Source: Shewanella sp. ANA-3
GTDB lineage: Bacteria > Pseudomonadota > Gammaproteobacteria > Enterobacterales > Shewanellaceae
Length of the DNA stretch: 64,000 bases
Direction of reading: 5' to 3'
NCBI RefSeq assembly: GCF_000203935.1
Contig: NC_008577.1
Span: 3,658,001 to 3,722,000 of the forward strand
Shown piece by piece: positions 27,368 to 36,930 of the stretch (positions within the stretch are counted from its first letter, which is position 1; each line of letters begins with the position of its first letter). The notes below the pieces were generated by a model. That model had not been told where the DNA came from and searched no databases. It saw only the letters and a list, made by a program, of their open reading frames with translations. The translations under genes and the position numbers were made by a program.

Positions 27368-28615
27368 ATGTTATATACCTTTCTGATCATACTGGCGGTG
27401 CTCGCATTGCTCAGTATTATTTTCGAAGAAGTCACCCACCTTAATAAAGCAAAAACCACCTTATTCTTTGGCTGTATTTCCTGGGTAGCACTGTTTATGG
27501 CTGCCGGAGACGCCAACCATGAGAAATTGGTTGCCCATCAACTCAATGAAAACTTGCTCGAAATTGCCACCCTGTGGCTGTTTTTGATGTCGACAATGAC
27601 CTTTGTGGCCTATCTTAACGCCAAAGGTATGATCCAAATCATGGTGCAGAAGCTGTTCCCGCAGAAGGTCTCTGTACGCTTGTTAATGATCCAAGTGGCC
27701 TTATTCGCGCTTATCCTGTCGGCTTTCTGTGATAACGTCACCGCGACCTTAGTATCTTTAGGCTTGTTAACGACCTTTAAGCTCGAAAAGCAAATGCGCC
27801 GCAGAATGGCGGTGTTGATTATTTTCGCCGTGAACTCTGGCGGTGTGGCTCTGATCACCGGTGACGTTACCACCCTGATGATCTTCTTAGGCGGCCACGT
27901 ACATATCTCCGAACTGTTGATGCTGTTTATCCCATCTGCCGTGAGTGTGATTTTACTGGCGACGCTGTTCTCATTGAAGGCTGAAGGCGTGGTGTCCACC
28001 ACCCCGATTAAGCACAGCTATCAAACCGTGGATCTGCTAATTGCCTTAGTGTTCTTCTGCACGATCCTGATGACCATGCTGCTGAACATTCTCTTCGGTA
28101 TTCCACCGGTACTGACCTTCTTAACCGGTCTGTCGATTATGTTCCTTATCGGCCACACCACTCGCAGTGATAAAGAAGAAATCAAGATCCTCGAATATAT
28201 TCGCCAAGTCGAATACGACACTCTGTTGTTCTTCTTAGGAATTTTACTGCTGGTGGGTATGCTTAAAGAAATCGGCACCTTAGATATGCTGACCGAAGCT
28301 TACAGCCTGTTTAATCCAAACATCTCTAACTTCGTTACAGGTATGGGTTCTGCCCTTATCGATAACGTGCCATTGACAGCTGCGCTGCTTAAAGCAGAGC
28401 CAGTGCTCAACACCCCTGAATGGTTAGGTTTAACCTACAGTGTGGGCGTGGGTGGTTCGTTGTTAGTGATTGGTTCGGCTGCGGGTATCGTCGCCATGAG
28501 CAAAGTAAAAGAGCTGACTTTCGTAAGCTACCTGAAATATGTGCCAGCCCTGTTCCTATGCTACAGCGTGGGTTACGCCCTGACCTTATTTTTGGCTTAC
28601 AACTTCTTCGCTTAA
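27368..28615 (+). CDS. nhaD: Na+/H+ antiporter NhaD
   Basis: An inner-membrane sodium/proton antiporter for Na+ and alkaline tolerance, matching the NhaD (IT superfamily) family. I start at ATG 27368 (MLYTFLIILAVLALLSIIFEE), which gives 415 residues and begins directly in the first helix; in-frame starts at 27299 and 27305 would add a polar extension. The conserved CDNVTATLVSLGL, VNSGGVALITGDVTTLMIF and ALIDNVPLTAALL segments carry the acidic residues expected in the ion site. The ribosome site is weak, so the start is uncertain. The gene ends at a strong bidirectional terminator. Confidence 0.92.
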   Translation: MLYTFLIILAVLALLSIIFEEVTHLNKAKTTLFFGCISWVALFMAAGDANHEKLVAHQLNENLLEIATLWLFLMSTMTFVAYLNAKGMIQIMVQKLFPQKVSVRLLMIQVALFALILSAFCDNVTATLVSLGLLTTFKLEKQMRRRMAVLIIFAVNSGGVALITGDVTTLMIFLGGHVHISELLMLFIPSAVSVILLATLFSLKAEGVVSTTPIKHSYQTVDLLIALVFFCTILMTMLLNILFGIPPVLTFLTGLSIMFLIGHTTRSDKEEIKILEYIRQVEYDTLLFFLGILLLVGMLKEIGTLDMLTEAYSLFNPNISNFVTGMGSALIDNVPLTAALLKAEPVLNTPEWLGLTYSVGVGGSLLVIGSAAGIVAMSKVKELTFVSYLKYVPALFLCYSVGYALTLFLAYNFFA

Positions 28616-28633
28616 GTTTTGATTTTAAGCGAT

Positions 28634-28661
28634 AAAAAAGGCGCCCATCGGCGCCTTTTTT
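28634..28661. terminator. Bidirectional terminator nhaD / exeB-like
   Basis: A 12-bp stem, counting the A-T pairs (28634-28645 with 28650-28661, core ggcgcc), has loop catc. It serves both convergent genes. Confidence 0.9.
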
Positions 28662-28678
28662 GTTTGTAATATAACAAG

Positions 28679-29779
28679 TTAAATCGCTGGCACCCTAAAC
28701 TGCGTGCCTTGGATTTCGAGCACTACATCCCGCGGACGAATCGCAATAATCTTTAACTTGCCCCCAATCTGGTCGCCTTCCTGTAACTCGGCGCCATCGA
28801 CATTCAACCAACGCTGACTCGCATCCGTCGAATAAACGTGGGCAACAATATTAAATTCAGGCACTTGAAGCTGTAACCCCGCGGGCAGTTGCCCATATTT
28901 AGGAATATCGTCGTTTTCGACCTTAGGAATAGGATCAAGCTTGGGCTCTGTCACTGGCGTCTTAGCCGCTTTCACATATTCCACATCCTTGAGCGCATCC
29001 TGAAAATTCGCGACTAACTCATCCTCTTTGCGGCTCTGCGCCGTTTCTAAGCCCACATCGGCCGCCGCCGCATTGACTTGCTCACGCAGTGCCTCGAGTG
29101 TCGCTAAGCCCTGACGATTCGCATTAGCGCCCAACATAATAGGCTCTGACTCGCTAGTATCCTGTGGCGCCACGTCCTCGACAGAAGATTGCTGCGTTCG
29201 GGTCGTTTCATCTAAGGCGGCAGAGGTTGCCAGATAGTCATCGTAGCTCGGATCCGCACTCGTAGAAGCGGATGCCGTGGCAGCCGGAATCGAACTCATG
29301 TTCGAGCTCAGATAAGGCTGTACGTTTGCAGGCGCTTCATTTAATACCTGCTCCCTTGGCAGTGCCACTTTGCCCGCTAATCGAAATCCCGACGATTCAG
29401 CCGTGGTTTGCTCTGATCCACCAGTTTGCAGCGCAGCGTTAGTAACAGCACCTGATGAAGCGCGAACACCTTCGGCAGATGGCTGCACGGAGGAGGCTGT
29501 CTGCGGCGTGTTTTCAACCTTTGTATCAGCCATGCTTGGATTGATAGTGCTAGGCGCCGCATTTACTATCGGCATAGAATTCTGCTGTTGCCAATTCGCC
29601 ACGCCCCACGCCACACCTACCCCAAGCGCCACAGCGACGGCGAGCAAGGATAATTTTGCCACTGGGAATGCAGATTTACGCGCCGTAGGATAACTTGCCC
29701 TTGGCGTTAATACCGCATCAGGTAAGGGTGAAGTTTGTTGCTGCTTATTACGGGTTACCGCATCGAGTAAAATGGACAT
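28679..29779 (-). CDS. GspB/ExeB-like secretion accessory protein
   Basis: A 366-residue bitopic membrane protein. The short cytoplasmic N-terminus begins MSILLDAVTRNKQQ, the same opening as many ExeB/GspB proteins. One helix lies at about 42-60 (KLSLLAVAVALGVGVAWGV), followed by a long low-complexity Ala/Ser/Thr periplasmic linker. The C-terminal GspB domain reads LPAGLQLQVPEFNIVAHVYS and RWLNVDGAELQEGDQIGGKL. In type II secretion GspA and GspB help the secretin cross the cell wall. It overlaps the exeA-like stop by 1 nt and ends near a bidirectional terminator. Confidence 0.9.
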   Translation of the reverse strand: MSILLDAVTRNKQQQTSPLPDAVLTPRASYPTARKSAFPVAKLSLLAVAVALGVGVAWGVANWQQQNSMPIVNAAPSTINPSMADTKVENTPQTASSVQPSAEGVRASSGAVTNAALQTGGSEQTTAESSGFRLAGKVALPREQVLNEAPANVQPYLSSNMSSIPAATASASTSADPSYDDYLATSAALDETTRTQQSSVEDVAPQDTSESEPIMLGANANRQGLATLEALREQVNAAAADVGLETAQSRKEDELVANFQDALKDVEYVKAAKTPVTEPKLDPIPKVENDDIPKYGQLPAGLQLQVPEFNIVAHVYSTDASQRWLNVDGAELQEGDQIGGKLKIIAIRPRDVVLEIQGTQFRVPAI

Positions 29780-31467
29780 TAACTCTGCGCTCCCTTATCG
29801 GTGAGGCGCGGTCCCTGATCACTTAAATACAAATTTAGTCTCACTAAGGTTTGATTACCTGCAATCCCATCGGCCTTTAAACCATGTTGGCTTTGGAAAG
29901 CTTTCAGATCGTTCTCTAATTTCAGATCGAATTGAGACACCCGGCGCGAAGGTCGATTAGCCACATGGGCAAGGGCGTTTTCAAGCCATTGTAATTGCCC
30001 AGGACTCGACTTCTGACTGATTTCCAGCATAGGCAAGTTAGGCGCCTGCCAGAGAATTTCAAAGGTGCCGCTAAAATGTTGATTGAACCAGGCTCTATCG
30101 ACCCAAAGCTGCTGCTCGCCTAACTGCATCAATAGCTGATCAGCATCGACAGCTATCACAGCGCCATAAAAATCTTGTTGGTTATCATCCACTAAATACA
30201 CAACCGCGGGATAATTGAGTCGTGTGAGCGACATCCAATTGCCCTGCTGTTGATAGCAGGAAAGCCCTTGTTCAAGCGCCGACTGGCACGCGGTTAAGCC
30301 TTTAAAGGGGACTTTACCCCACACATTAAAGAGGCCTGCAAAAGCGGTATCGATACTGCGGCTTTGCTTAATAGCCTCCTGCAACACCCGCACACTCGGA
30401 TCCGGCGCGGCAAGGGTTTGCGGCTCGCTAGCCACTGGCGCACTCTGGGTTGCAGCCAATGTTTGCTCCGGCTGAATACTCTTATCTTGAATCGATGCTT
30501 GAGTCACTTCTGGTGTCGCTTGATTCGCTTGTGTCACAGGCGAGTTGACCACATTGGCAACCGCTGGGCTTTCGGTAAATAACCAATAAGACACGCCGAA
30601 AGCCACAACCAATGCCGCCGCGATAGCGCTCGGCCACAAGAGTTTATTTGGCTGTGGTTCTTCTTCCCCGAGCACCTCGGCCGCCGCTTGTCTCACCATA
30701 TGGTGATCGATTGGCACCTTAGATTGTGCATAACCCGCCATCAAAGCACGTTCACACAGCAAGTTAATTAACCGCGGAATACCGCCACTGTATTTGTGCA
30801 GCACTTTAATCGCTTTACGGGTAAATAGCGGTTCAAAACGACCTGCCACCTGCAAACGGTGCAACACATAGAGTGCGATTTCATCTTCATTAAGAGGTAA
30901 TAGATGATAGCGGGCAGTAATACGCTGGGCTAACTGTCTAAGCTCTTGCCGTTTAAGCAACAATTGCAGCTCGGGCTGACCAATTAAGATCACCTGCAGC
31001 AGTTTTTTCGTGTCAGTCTCGAGATTGGTGAGCAGCCTTAACTGCTCTAACACTTCGGCGCGTAGATGCTGCGCCTCATCGATGATGAGTACCGTATTGC
31101 GGCCTTTCTCATGATTGGCCAGTAAAAAACGACTCAGATGGTCAGTGAGTTGTTTAAGGGTTGGGTTTTCACCATAGCTAATCTTCAATTCATCACAGAG
31201 TGTGGCGAGTAATTCCAACTCCGTCAGCGAAGGATTTAAGATAAAAGCCGTATCGGTATGATCGGGTAATTGCCCAAGCAAACAACGAGATACTGTCGTC
31301 TTCCCCGTGCCGACCTCCCCCGTCAACAACACAAAGCCCCCAGTTTCTCCCAGTCCATAGGTCAAATGGGCTAAGGCCTCTCTGTGCCTGTCACTCAAAA
31401 ATAAATAATGGGGATTGGGTGCAATCGAAAAAGGGTTATCACTGAGTCCATAAAAGGCCTTGTACAT
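29779..31467 (-). CDS. GspA/ExeA-like AAA ATPase with peptidoglycan-binding domain
   Basis: A 562-residue membrane ATPase. From ATG 31467 it starts MYKAFYGLSDNPFSIAPNPH, the family opening; a frame from 31479 has no spaced ribosome site. Walker A is GEVGTGKTT (50-58) and Walker B is VLIIDEAQH (126-134). A transmembrane helix near residue 280 (IAAALVVAFGVSYWLF) leads to a periplasmic C-terminus ending in a PG_binding_1-type domain (LKAFQSQHGLKADGIAGNQTL). With GspB it remodels the wall for secretin assembly. The exeB-like start overlaps its stop by 1 nt. Confidence 0.92.
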   Translation of the reverse strand: MYKAFYGLSDNPFSIAPNPHYLFLSDRHREALAHLTYGLGETGGFVLLTGEVGTGKTTVSRCLLGQLPDHTDTAFILNPSLTELELLATLCDELKISYGENPTLKQLTDHLSRFLLANHEKGRNTVLIIDEAQHLRAEVLEQLRLLTNLETDTKKLLQVILIGQPELQLLLKRQELRQLAQRITARYHLLPLNEDEIALYVLHRLQVAGRFEPLFTRKAIKVLHKYSGGIPRLINLLCERALMAGYAQSKVPIDHHMVRQAAAEVLGEEEPQPNKLLWPSAIAAALVVAFGVSYWLFTESPAVANVVNSPVTQANQATPEVTQASIQDKSIQPEQTLAATQSAPVASEPQTLAAPDPSVRVLQEAIKQSRSIDTAFAGLFNVWGKVPFKGLTACQSALEQGLSCYQQQGNWMSLTRLNYPAVVYLVDDNQQDFYGAVIAVDADQLLMQLGEQQLWVDRAWFNQHFSGTFEILWQAPNLPMLEISQKSSPGQLQWLENALAHVANRPSRRVSQFDLKLENDLKAFQSQHGLKADGIAGNQTLVRLNLYLSDQGPRLTDKGAQS

Positions 31468-31641
31468 ACCACCAATCATCCTAAGCTAAAAATAACGCCC
31501 CACGTTAAAACGTCCCAGAGATATTGTCAAAACATCCGCAACATGGATGTGACATCCCAATAAATATCTCCATCCAAATTCGCCTCGCCATCGCCTCATC
31601 ATGTTAAGCTAGCTTTATGACACACTAGCTAAAATATTCCT

Positions 31642-32892
31642 GTGAAAATTTATTTAGTGGGCGGCGCTGTACGAGACAGCCTGCTCAATCTCCCAATAAA
31701 AGATAAAGATTTTATGGTTGTCGGTGCAACTCCAGAGCAAATGCAGCAGTTAGGCTATCGCCAAGTGGGTAAAGACTTCCCAGTTTTTTTGCATCCTAAA
31801 ACCCAACAAGAATATGCCTTAGCGCGAACGGAGCGCAAAGTCGGTCTCGGCTATGGCGGCTTTAGCTGTTATGCCAGTCCGGACGTCACCCTAGAGCAAG
31901 ACCTGCTGAGACGCGATTTAACCATTAATGCCATCGCCCAAGATGAGGCGGGTAACTTGTACGATCCCTACCATGGCATCGCAGATATCAACGCGCGTCA
32001 GCTGCGACATGTGTCGGCCGCCTTTGCTGAAGATCCGCTGCGAGTATTAAGGGTTGCTCGCTTTGCCGCACGTTTTCATGACTTAGGTTTCGAGATTGCC
32101 GCTGAAACCATGGCGTTAATGCAGCACATGAGCCAAACCGAGGAGTTAACAGCGCTGACGCCTGAGCGCGTCTGGCAAGAAGTCGATAAGAGTCTTGGCG
32201 GCCCTCACCCAGAAGTCTTTTTCGAAGTGCTACGTCAATGTGGCGCCTTGAATATTCTGTTCCCTGAGATTGAGGCGCTTTTTGGCGTGCCACAACCGGA
32301 AAAATGGCATCCAGAGATAGACACGGGTTTGCATACTATGTTGGTGTTAGCCCAAGCTAGCTCACTGACAGAGGAAAAAGCCGTGCGCTTTGCCGCCTTA
32401 GTGCATGACTTGGGTAAAGCATTAAGCCCTAAAGAGCATTGGCCTAAACACCATGGGCACGGACAAAAGGGCTTACCCGTCATAAAAAGTCTGTGTGAAC
32501 GCCTGCGGATCCCGAACGAGTATCGCGATCTGGCGCTCTTGGTGAGCGATCAGCATCAGAATGTGCACCAAGCTTTTGAGTTAAGAAGCGAGACCATCAT
32601 CAAGCTCTTCGATAAAGCCGATTTTTGGCGTAAACCAGAACGACTGGAGCAACTTCTATTAGCCTGCATCGCCGATATGCGTGGCCGAACCGGATTCGAG
32701 CATCATGCCTATCCACAAGGTGATTATCTTTCTGCTTGTTTTTCAGCCGCGAGTTCAGTCGATGTGAAGGCTATTATTGCGGCAGGTTTTCAAGGCGCAC
32801 AGATAAAACAGGCGCTCAATTCGAAGCGGATAGAGGTCGTTGAGCAAGTGAAACTCAACTGGCAGCAATCCCAAACCAAACAAACGCCATAA
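31642..32892 (+). CDS. cca: CCA-adding tRNA nucleotidyltransferase with HD domain
   Basis: This enzyme builds or repairs the 3'-CCA end of tRNAs and, through its HD domain, has phosphohydrolase activity. GTG 31642 is the start (MKIYLVGGAVRDSLL). The metal-binding Asp pair is Asp21/Asp23 (IKDKDFMVVG), and the RRDLTINAIA and RVLRVARFAARF segments are family hallmarks. His255-Asp256 (VHDLGKAL) marks the HD domain. The 416 residues match the E. coli-type bacterial enzyme. It is divergent from the exeAB-like operon with a 174-bp gap. Confidence 0.96.
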   Translation: MKIYLVGGAVRDSLLNLPIKDKDFMVVGATPEQMQQLGYRQVGKDFPVFLHPKTQQEYALARTERKVGLGYGGFSCYASPDVTLEQDLLRRDLTINAIAQDEAGNLYDPYHGIADINARQLRHVSAAFAEDPLRVLRVARFAARFHDLGFEIAAETMALMQHMSQTEELTALTPERVWQEVDKSLGGPHPEVFFEVLRQCGALNILFPEIEALFGVPQPEKWHPEIDTGLHTMLVLAQASSLTEEKAVRFAALVHDLGKALSPKEHWPKHHGHGQKGLPVIKSLCERLRIPNEYRDLALLVSDQHQNVHQAFELRSETIIKLFDKADFWRKPERLEQLLLACIADMRGRTGFEHHAYPQGDYLSACFSAASSVDVKAIIAAGFQGAQIKQALNSKRIEVVEQVKLNWQQSQTKQTP

Positions 32893-33126
32893 AATTGTAA
32901 TATTTTTGTAAATGCGACCACACTTTCTGGTAAATACAGTGCCATTTTTCGATGAAAAAGGCCGATATAACCGTGAAAAAACGCTTTTAAAAAAAATTTA
33001 TATGTCTATAGTGGTTAAACGCATTAATATTCGTAGCAAATTAAAATAGCTATGTCATAATTAGGCAGTTTCGATTCCAAAGTGACGAAACATTCAAATC
33101 CAACCTATTTTAAGGGATTTTTTACA

Positions 33127-33393
33127 ATGAACAAAAAAGTACTGATGATTGCTGGTTTAGCAATGACTGCCCTACTAGGTGGTTGTGCAAACACTACTGC
33201 TCTGGAAGAAAGCGTTGCAACTCTGGGCAACAAAGTTGATCAATTGTCAGCTGATGTTAGCTCTCTGAAATCAGAGCAAAGCAAACTGTCTGCAGACGTT
33301 AAAGATGCTAAAGCAGCAGCTATGGACGCACAAGCAGAAGCTAAGCGCGCTAACGACCGTCTAGACAACGTTGCTTCTCGTTACAAGAAGTAA
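33127..33393 (+). CDS. Lpp-like outer-membrane lipoprotein
   Basis: An 88-residue lipoprotein from ATG 33127 (AAGGG upstream). The signal peptide MNKKVLMIAGLAMTALLGG ends at a lipobox with Cys20. The mature chain is a heptad-repeat coiled coil (TLGNKVDQLSADVSSLKSEQ, then an Ala-rich AAAMDAQAEAKRANDRL stretch) ending in ...SRYKK. This is the layout of Braun lipoprotein, whose C-terminal lysine is linked to peptidoglycan. Codon choice is that of a highly expressed gene. The precise homology to Lpp versus an alanine-zipper paralogue is not settled. Confidence 0.85.
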   Translation: MNKKVLMIAGLAMTALLGGCANTTALEESVATLGNKVDQLSADVSSLKSEQSKLSADVKDAKAAAMDAQAEAKRANDRLDNVASRYKK

Positions 33394-33430
33394 TGATAAG
33401 TAATTAACCTGTAATTCAGCAGGTTAGCAT

Positions 33431-33484
33431 AAAAGGCTTGAGAGAGATGAAAGCGAATAGCACATCCATCCAAGCCTTTTTTTA
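33431..33484 (+). terminator. Terminator of the lpp-like gene
   Basis: A 10-bp stem (aaaaggcttg 33431-33440, caagcctttt 33471-33480) with a 30-nt loop is followed by TTTT. Confidence 0.7.
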
Positions 33485-34016
33485 TGGCCTCAGTTAATCT
33501 AAGCACCAATCTTATCTTTAATAGTCATCTCTCATTTAAGCCTGCACTTTCTCGTCTCTTTAGCCCTTTACACTCACCATCTCTTTAAAACTCATTCGAC
33601 TTAACGGCAATACCAGTTCAAGGCCGAAGTGAACCACACATTTGTTTTAAGCGGATTTGAGTTTTAATCTCATCCATAAACTGAGATTTGAAGTTTTGTT
33701 AATCCCGACGAATCTTTTTACTTAAAACTTTATTTTTGCCCCAGTGTTATCGCTAGCATTTTAAAGAAACTGCAACGCGACAAACTGAGGCTATTAGGGA
33801 AACAAAGGCAATAAATGAGTAATAATTGTGAGAGACAAAAACGTAATAAAGATAAAGTTTAAGGGACGCCGTTTCGCATTTACATTAAAACAACATAAAA
33901 AGCTCGATTAGTATCATAGACTTGCGCAATTCGCCCTATTCAAGCACCCAGAAACGCATTCCCTAAGCTAATGAATAGACTAAAAAACATCCTATTTAAT
34001 TTTGTATTTTGGCCTG
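33485..34016. other. Non-coding region after the lpp-like gene
   Basis: About 530 bp of AT-rich sequence between the lpp-like terminator and the convergent rlmA-like gene. No frame with a ribosome site and no recognisable RNA or repeat was seen. Confidence 0.4.
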
Positions 34017-34856
34017 TTAGGACTCAATTAAAGACTTCTGCGCCAAGACCAAAACAAAATCAATTTCCAGCACATCGAAGGCTTTCGTCCGAATAAGGTG
34101 TTTGACTTGTTCGGAGGCGCGCCACGCATAGGGTGTCATATCTAGCAAGACCAGCGCTTGTTCACCCGTCACAGACAAACTAAATTGTAATCGTTGCTGC
34201 TCTTTGACAATTAATCCCGAAGGCAAATTAATTTGAGGAGTTTTTTCAGTCAGTTCTGGATAAATACACTCCCTGATTTGCCACAAATGCCGCGCACCCG
34301 GGATCACCTGTAACATCAAGCCCTGCTCCTTAAGGACTCGAACGCATTCCTTCCCCTTCAACGGCTTATCGACCACGGTGATAAGGTCAGTGCAATTGTC
34401 GGCAAAAGGCAGCACTTTTGAGGTGCTTAAGCAGAGTGTTGCAGGGGTTTGCGCTTTGGCCGCAGCAAAAATAGTATTTTCTGCGTCCGCTACGCCGCTG
34501 TACTGGACGTTTAGCTCGTTTGTGAGATTAAGTAGCGCAGAAGCTAAAGCACGCAAATAGAAGCCGTCAGCGCACTCGTAGTCCAATAGGCAATCATCCG
34601 CTTTGAGATGGGGGGCGATCATCGCCGCCATTTTTTCAACTAAAGGTGAAAAAATCCCCGACTCAAGCAAGAAGCGCTTTGCCCGCACTTGCTGACGGGA
34701 GTCGCCAGTCGGCTTTTGTCGTGCTGGTTTAGTAAAAATCCAATAACCCGCTTCATTTTTATCAAAATGGTGCTTATTCGCACAGTAAAAACCTTGGGAT
34801 GCCTGATGCTGCATCAGTGCCAAACCACAGGTAGGACATTGAAATTGAAGGCCCAT
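34017..34856 (-). CDS. RlmA-like 23S rRNA methyltransferase homologue
   Basis: A 279-residue protein with the RlmA layout: a zinc finger with Cys7, Cys10, Cys25 and His29 (CPTC, CANKHH), then FDKNEAGYW, then a Rossmann methyltransferase fold. RlmA methylates G745 of 23S rRNA. The SAM-binding motif I is degenerate: the usual LDIGCGEG reads LLDYECADGFY (92-98), with two key glycines replaced. The downstream RVLKEQGLMLQVIPGARHLW segment is close to the family pattern. So the fold is clear but activity is doubtful. GGAG lies 6 nt before the ATG. Confidence 0.82.
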   Translation of the reverse strand: MGLQFQCPTCGLALMQHQASQGFYCANKHHFDKNEAGYWIFTKPARQKPTGDSRQQVRAKRFLLESGIFSPLVEKMAAMIAPHLKADDCLLDYECADGFYLRALASALLNLTNELNVQYSGVADAENTIFAAAKAQTPATLCLSTSKVLPFADNCTDLITVVDKPLKGKECVRVLKEQGLMLQVIPGARHLWQIRECIYPELTEKTPQINLPSGLIVKEQQRLQFSLSVTGEQALVLLDMTPYAWRASEQVKHLIRTKAFDVLEIDFVLVLAQKSLIES

Positions 34857-34894
34857 AACTTACTCCGTTAACGAAAATCCGCGCCTAAAAACAC

Positions 34895-34921
34895 AAAAAT
34901 CGGGTACTAGACCCGATTTTT
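34895..34921 (-). terminator. Terminator of uppP
   Basis: A 10-bp stem (aaaaatcggg 34895-34904, cccgattttt 34912-34921) has a 7-nt loop; the minus strand reads into a T-run. Confidence 0.8.
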
Positions 34922-34940
34922 TAGCCATGACGCCCCTGTA

Positions 34941-35741
34941 TTATAGGAAGATAAATCCACATAACACAGCACCGAGGATGAGGCGATAAATCACAAATGG
35001 CGTCATACCCATACGGCTGATGATTTTTAAGAAATAGTGAATACACAGATAAGCGGCCACAAATGAAATCACAGTGCCGAGTGTCAGAGCTTGATAATCA
35101 ATAGGAAGCGGGCTCTCAGCCAAATCTTTACCCACTAAAATAGCCGCGCCTAAGCTGACAGGCACAGACATCAAGAACGAGAAACGCGCAGCGGCATCGC
35201 GGCTAAGACCTAACATCAGCGCGGCCGTCATCGTAGCGCCCGAGCGTGAAGTACCAGGGATTAACGCCAGCGCCTGAGCAAAACCAATTAATAGCGCCTT
35301 GCGCCAACCCGTTTGATAAACCGTCAAGTCACGGCGCGACATCTTATCCGCCCACCAAAGCAGCAAACCAAAGACCACAGTCGTCACGGCGATCACACCA
35401 GCGCTGCGCAAATGGGTTTCGATAAAGTCTTTGGCCATAAAGCCAAAAAACACTGCGGGTAAAGTAGCAAGAATGATCCACCAAGCTAACTTACTGTCAT
35501 CGGAATGCTGACCTTTTACCATGCTGGCAATCCAGGCCTTGAACATGGCCCAGAGTTCATTGCGAAAATAAATCACTACGGCGAATAATGAGCCAGTGTT
35601 CACGGCAACGTCGAAGGATAAGCCTTGGTCTTCCCAGCCTAAAAGCTGTGCGGGTAGGATAAGGTGCGCCGAACTAGAAATGGGGAGGAACTCGGTTAAT
35701 CCTTGAATTAACGCTAAAATAATTACCTGAAACGTATCCAT
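34941..35741 (-). CDS. uppP: Undecaprenyl-diphosphatase
   Basis: An integral membrane phosphatase that regenerates undecaprenyl phosphate, the lipid carrier for peptidoglycan. From ATG 35741 (AGGA 6 nt before) it is 266 residues. The signatures are [19 protein letters not shown] near the N-terminus (Glu17 in the active site) and [11 protein letters not shown] in the middle. An upstream start at 35759 has no ribosome site. It follows folK by 18 bp in the minus-strand operon folB-folK-uppP and ends at its own terminator. Confidence 0.96.
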
Positions 35742-35759
35742 GACAATCCTATCAATCAA

Positions 35760-36263
35760 TTAAAAAGTGAGCCCATGAGGCCATTCAAAGGCTACCGGCC
35801 ACAGCTTTTGCGACGCTTTATCATATTCATCCCACATTACGGCATAGGTTTTCTGCTGCAATGGGTGAACCAAATTGGGGACGATTTCCGCTAAAGGCCA
35901 AAGCACAAAAGCATTAGTGACAATTTCGGCGCGGGGAAGTACCACTGGGGTCTGACAAACGACATCATCATAAAGCAATAGGTCAATATCTAAGGTTCTT
36001 GGACTAAACTTTTTGGCCCCCACCAACCGGCCGTGATTTTGCTCGATTTGCTTAAACTGCGCAACTACCTCAGCAATATTCAAGCTCGTTTGTGCACAGG
36101 CCACCATGTTTAAAAAGTTAGTGCCATCAAACCCTACGGCTTCACTCTCATACATAGAGGAAAGTTGCAGTGGACCAAAGTGCTCTCGTAATGACTGCAA
36201 GCCCGCCTTTAGATAGCGAGAAGGTTCTATATTACTGCCTAAACTAATGTATATACGTGCCAT
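35760..36263 (-). CDS. folK: 2-amino-4-hydroxy-6-hydroxymethyldihydropteridine diphosphokinase
   Basis: This enzyme transfers pyrophosphate from ATP to 6-hydroxymethyl-dihydropterin in folate synthesis. From MARIYISLGSN (36263) it is 167 residues; an ATG two codons upstream (36269) is also possible. The catalytic loop and metal site read SPRTLDIDLLLYDD, and an ARIYISLGSNIEPS opening is standard. It lies 55 bp after folB and 18 bp before uppP on the same strand, so the two adjacent folate steps are together. Confidence 0.95.
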   Translation of the reverse strand: MARIYISLGSNIEPSRYLKAGLQSLREHFGPLQLSSMYESEAVGFDGTNFLNMVACAQTSLNIAEVVAQFKQIEQNHGRLVGAKKFSPRTLDIDLLLYDDVVCQTPVVLPRAEIVTNAFVLWPLAEIVPNLVHPLQQKTYAVMWDEYDKASQKLWPVAFEWPHGLTF

Positions 36264-36318
36264 ACCCATGTCCGAACCGTCTGCCTAACTAAGCTAAAAC
36301 CCGAATCTAGAGAACCAA

Positions 36319-36669
36319 TTAGCGTGAGCGTTCAATCTCAACCCCAACGGCAGAGGCCGAAGGCACGGCGCCGGGTTTCATCACCACGACTTTCACCCAA
36401 TTGACCTTAAACTCGTTGAGCACACATTCGGCCACTCGCTCGGCAACGGTTTCGATTAACTCGATGGGCTTTTCGGTGACGAGCTGAGTCAGGCGGTTCG
36501 ACACCGTCTCGTAGCAGAGCGCGTATTGATAGTCGTCGCTTGCCGCGGCGGCTTTATTGTCCCAAGCCATGTCGAGATCCAAAAACAGGCTCTGCTGGAT
36601 TTTCTTTTCCCATTCATAGACGCCAATCACAGTATCAATACGTAATTGTCGAATAAGCACTTTATCCAT
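36319..36669 (-). CDS. folB: Dihydroneopterin aldolase
   Basis: A 116-residue enzyme that cleaves dihydroneopterin to hydroxymethyl-dihydropterin and glycolaldehyde. The signature is the N-terminal VLIRQLRIDTVIGVYEWEK stretch, with the Tyr-bearing segment YALCYETVSNRL and the Lys-bearing VVMKPGAVPSASAVGV. It is the first gene of the minus-strand folB-folK-uppP group and is divergent from plsY across a 261-bp gap. Confidence 0.94.
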   Translation of the reverse strand: MDKVLIRQLRIDTVIGVYEWEKKIQQSLFLDLDMAWDNKAAAASDDYQYALCYETVSNRLTQLVTEKPIELIETVAERVAECVLNEFKVNWVKVVVMKPGAVPSASAVGVEIERSR

Positions 36670-36930
36670 ACTAATTCCTACTAACTCATGCCAATGAGGT
36701 CTGATAAGCTAAACGCGATAGTGTCTGTATAATCCGCCGTTCGATGGAACGACTAATTTACTTTCTACTCGGACCAATCCGAAGTAGGATAACGCCCAAA
36801 TGGATTTGTTCGTTCAGAAACTATCGCAACTTGATAAGTCGCGTTATCGCTATCGCTTATGACTGAATGCTTGCCAAGGGGCTGTTTAATTGTGGCGCGA
36901 TAATACCTTAAGACGTGTAAGGAAACCAAT

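Noticed and set aside
33485..34016. Small RNA or peptide gene in the gap after the lpp-like gene
   Set aside because: No frame with a ribosome site, no promoter-terminator pair and no stable structure stood out.
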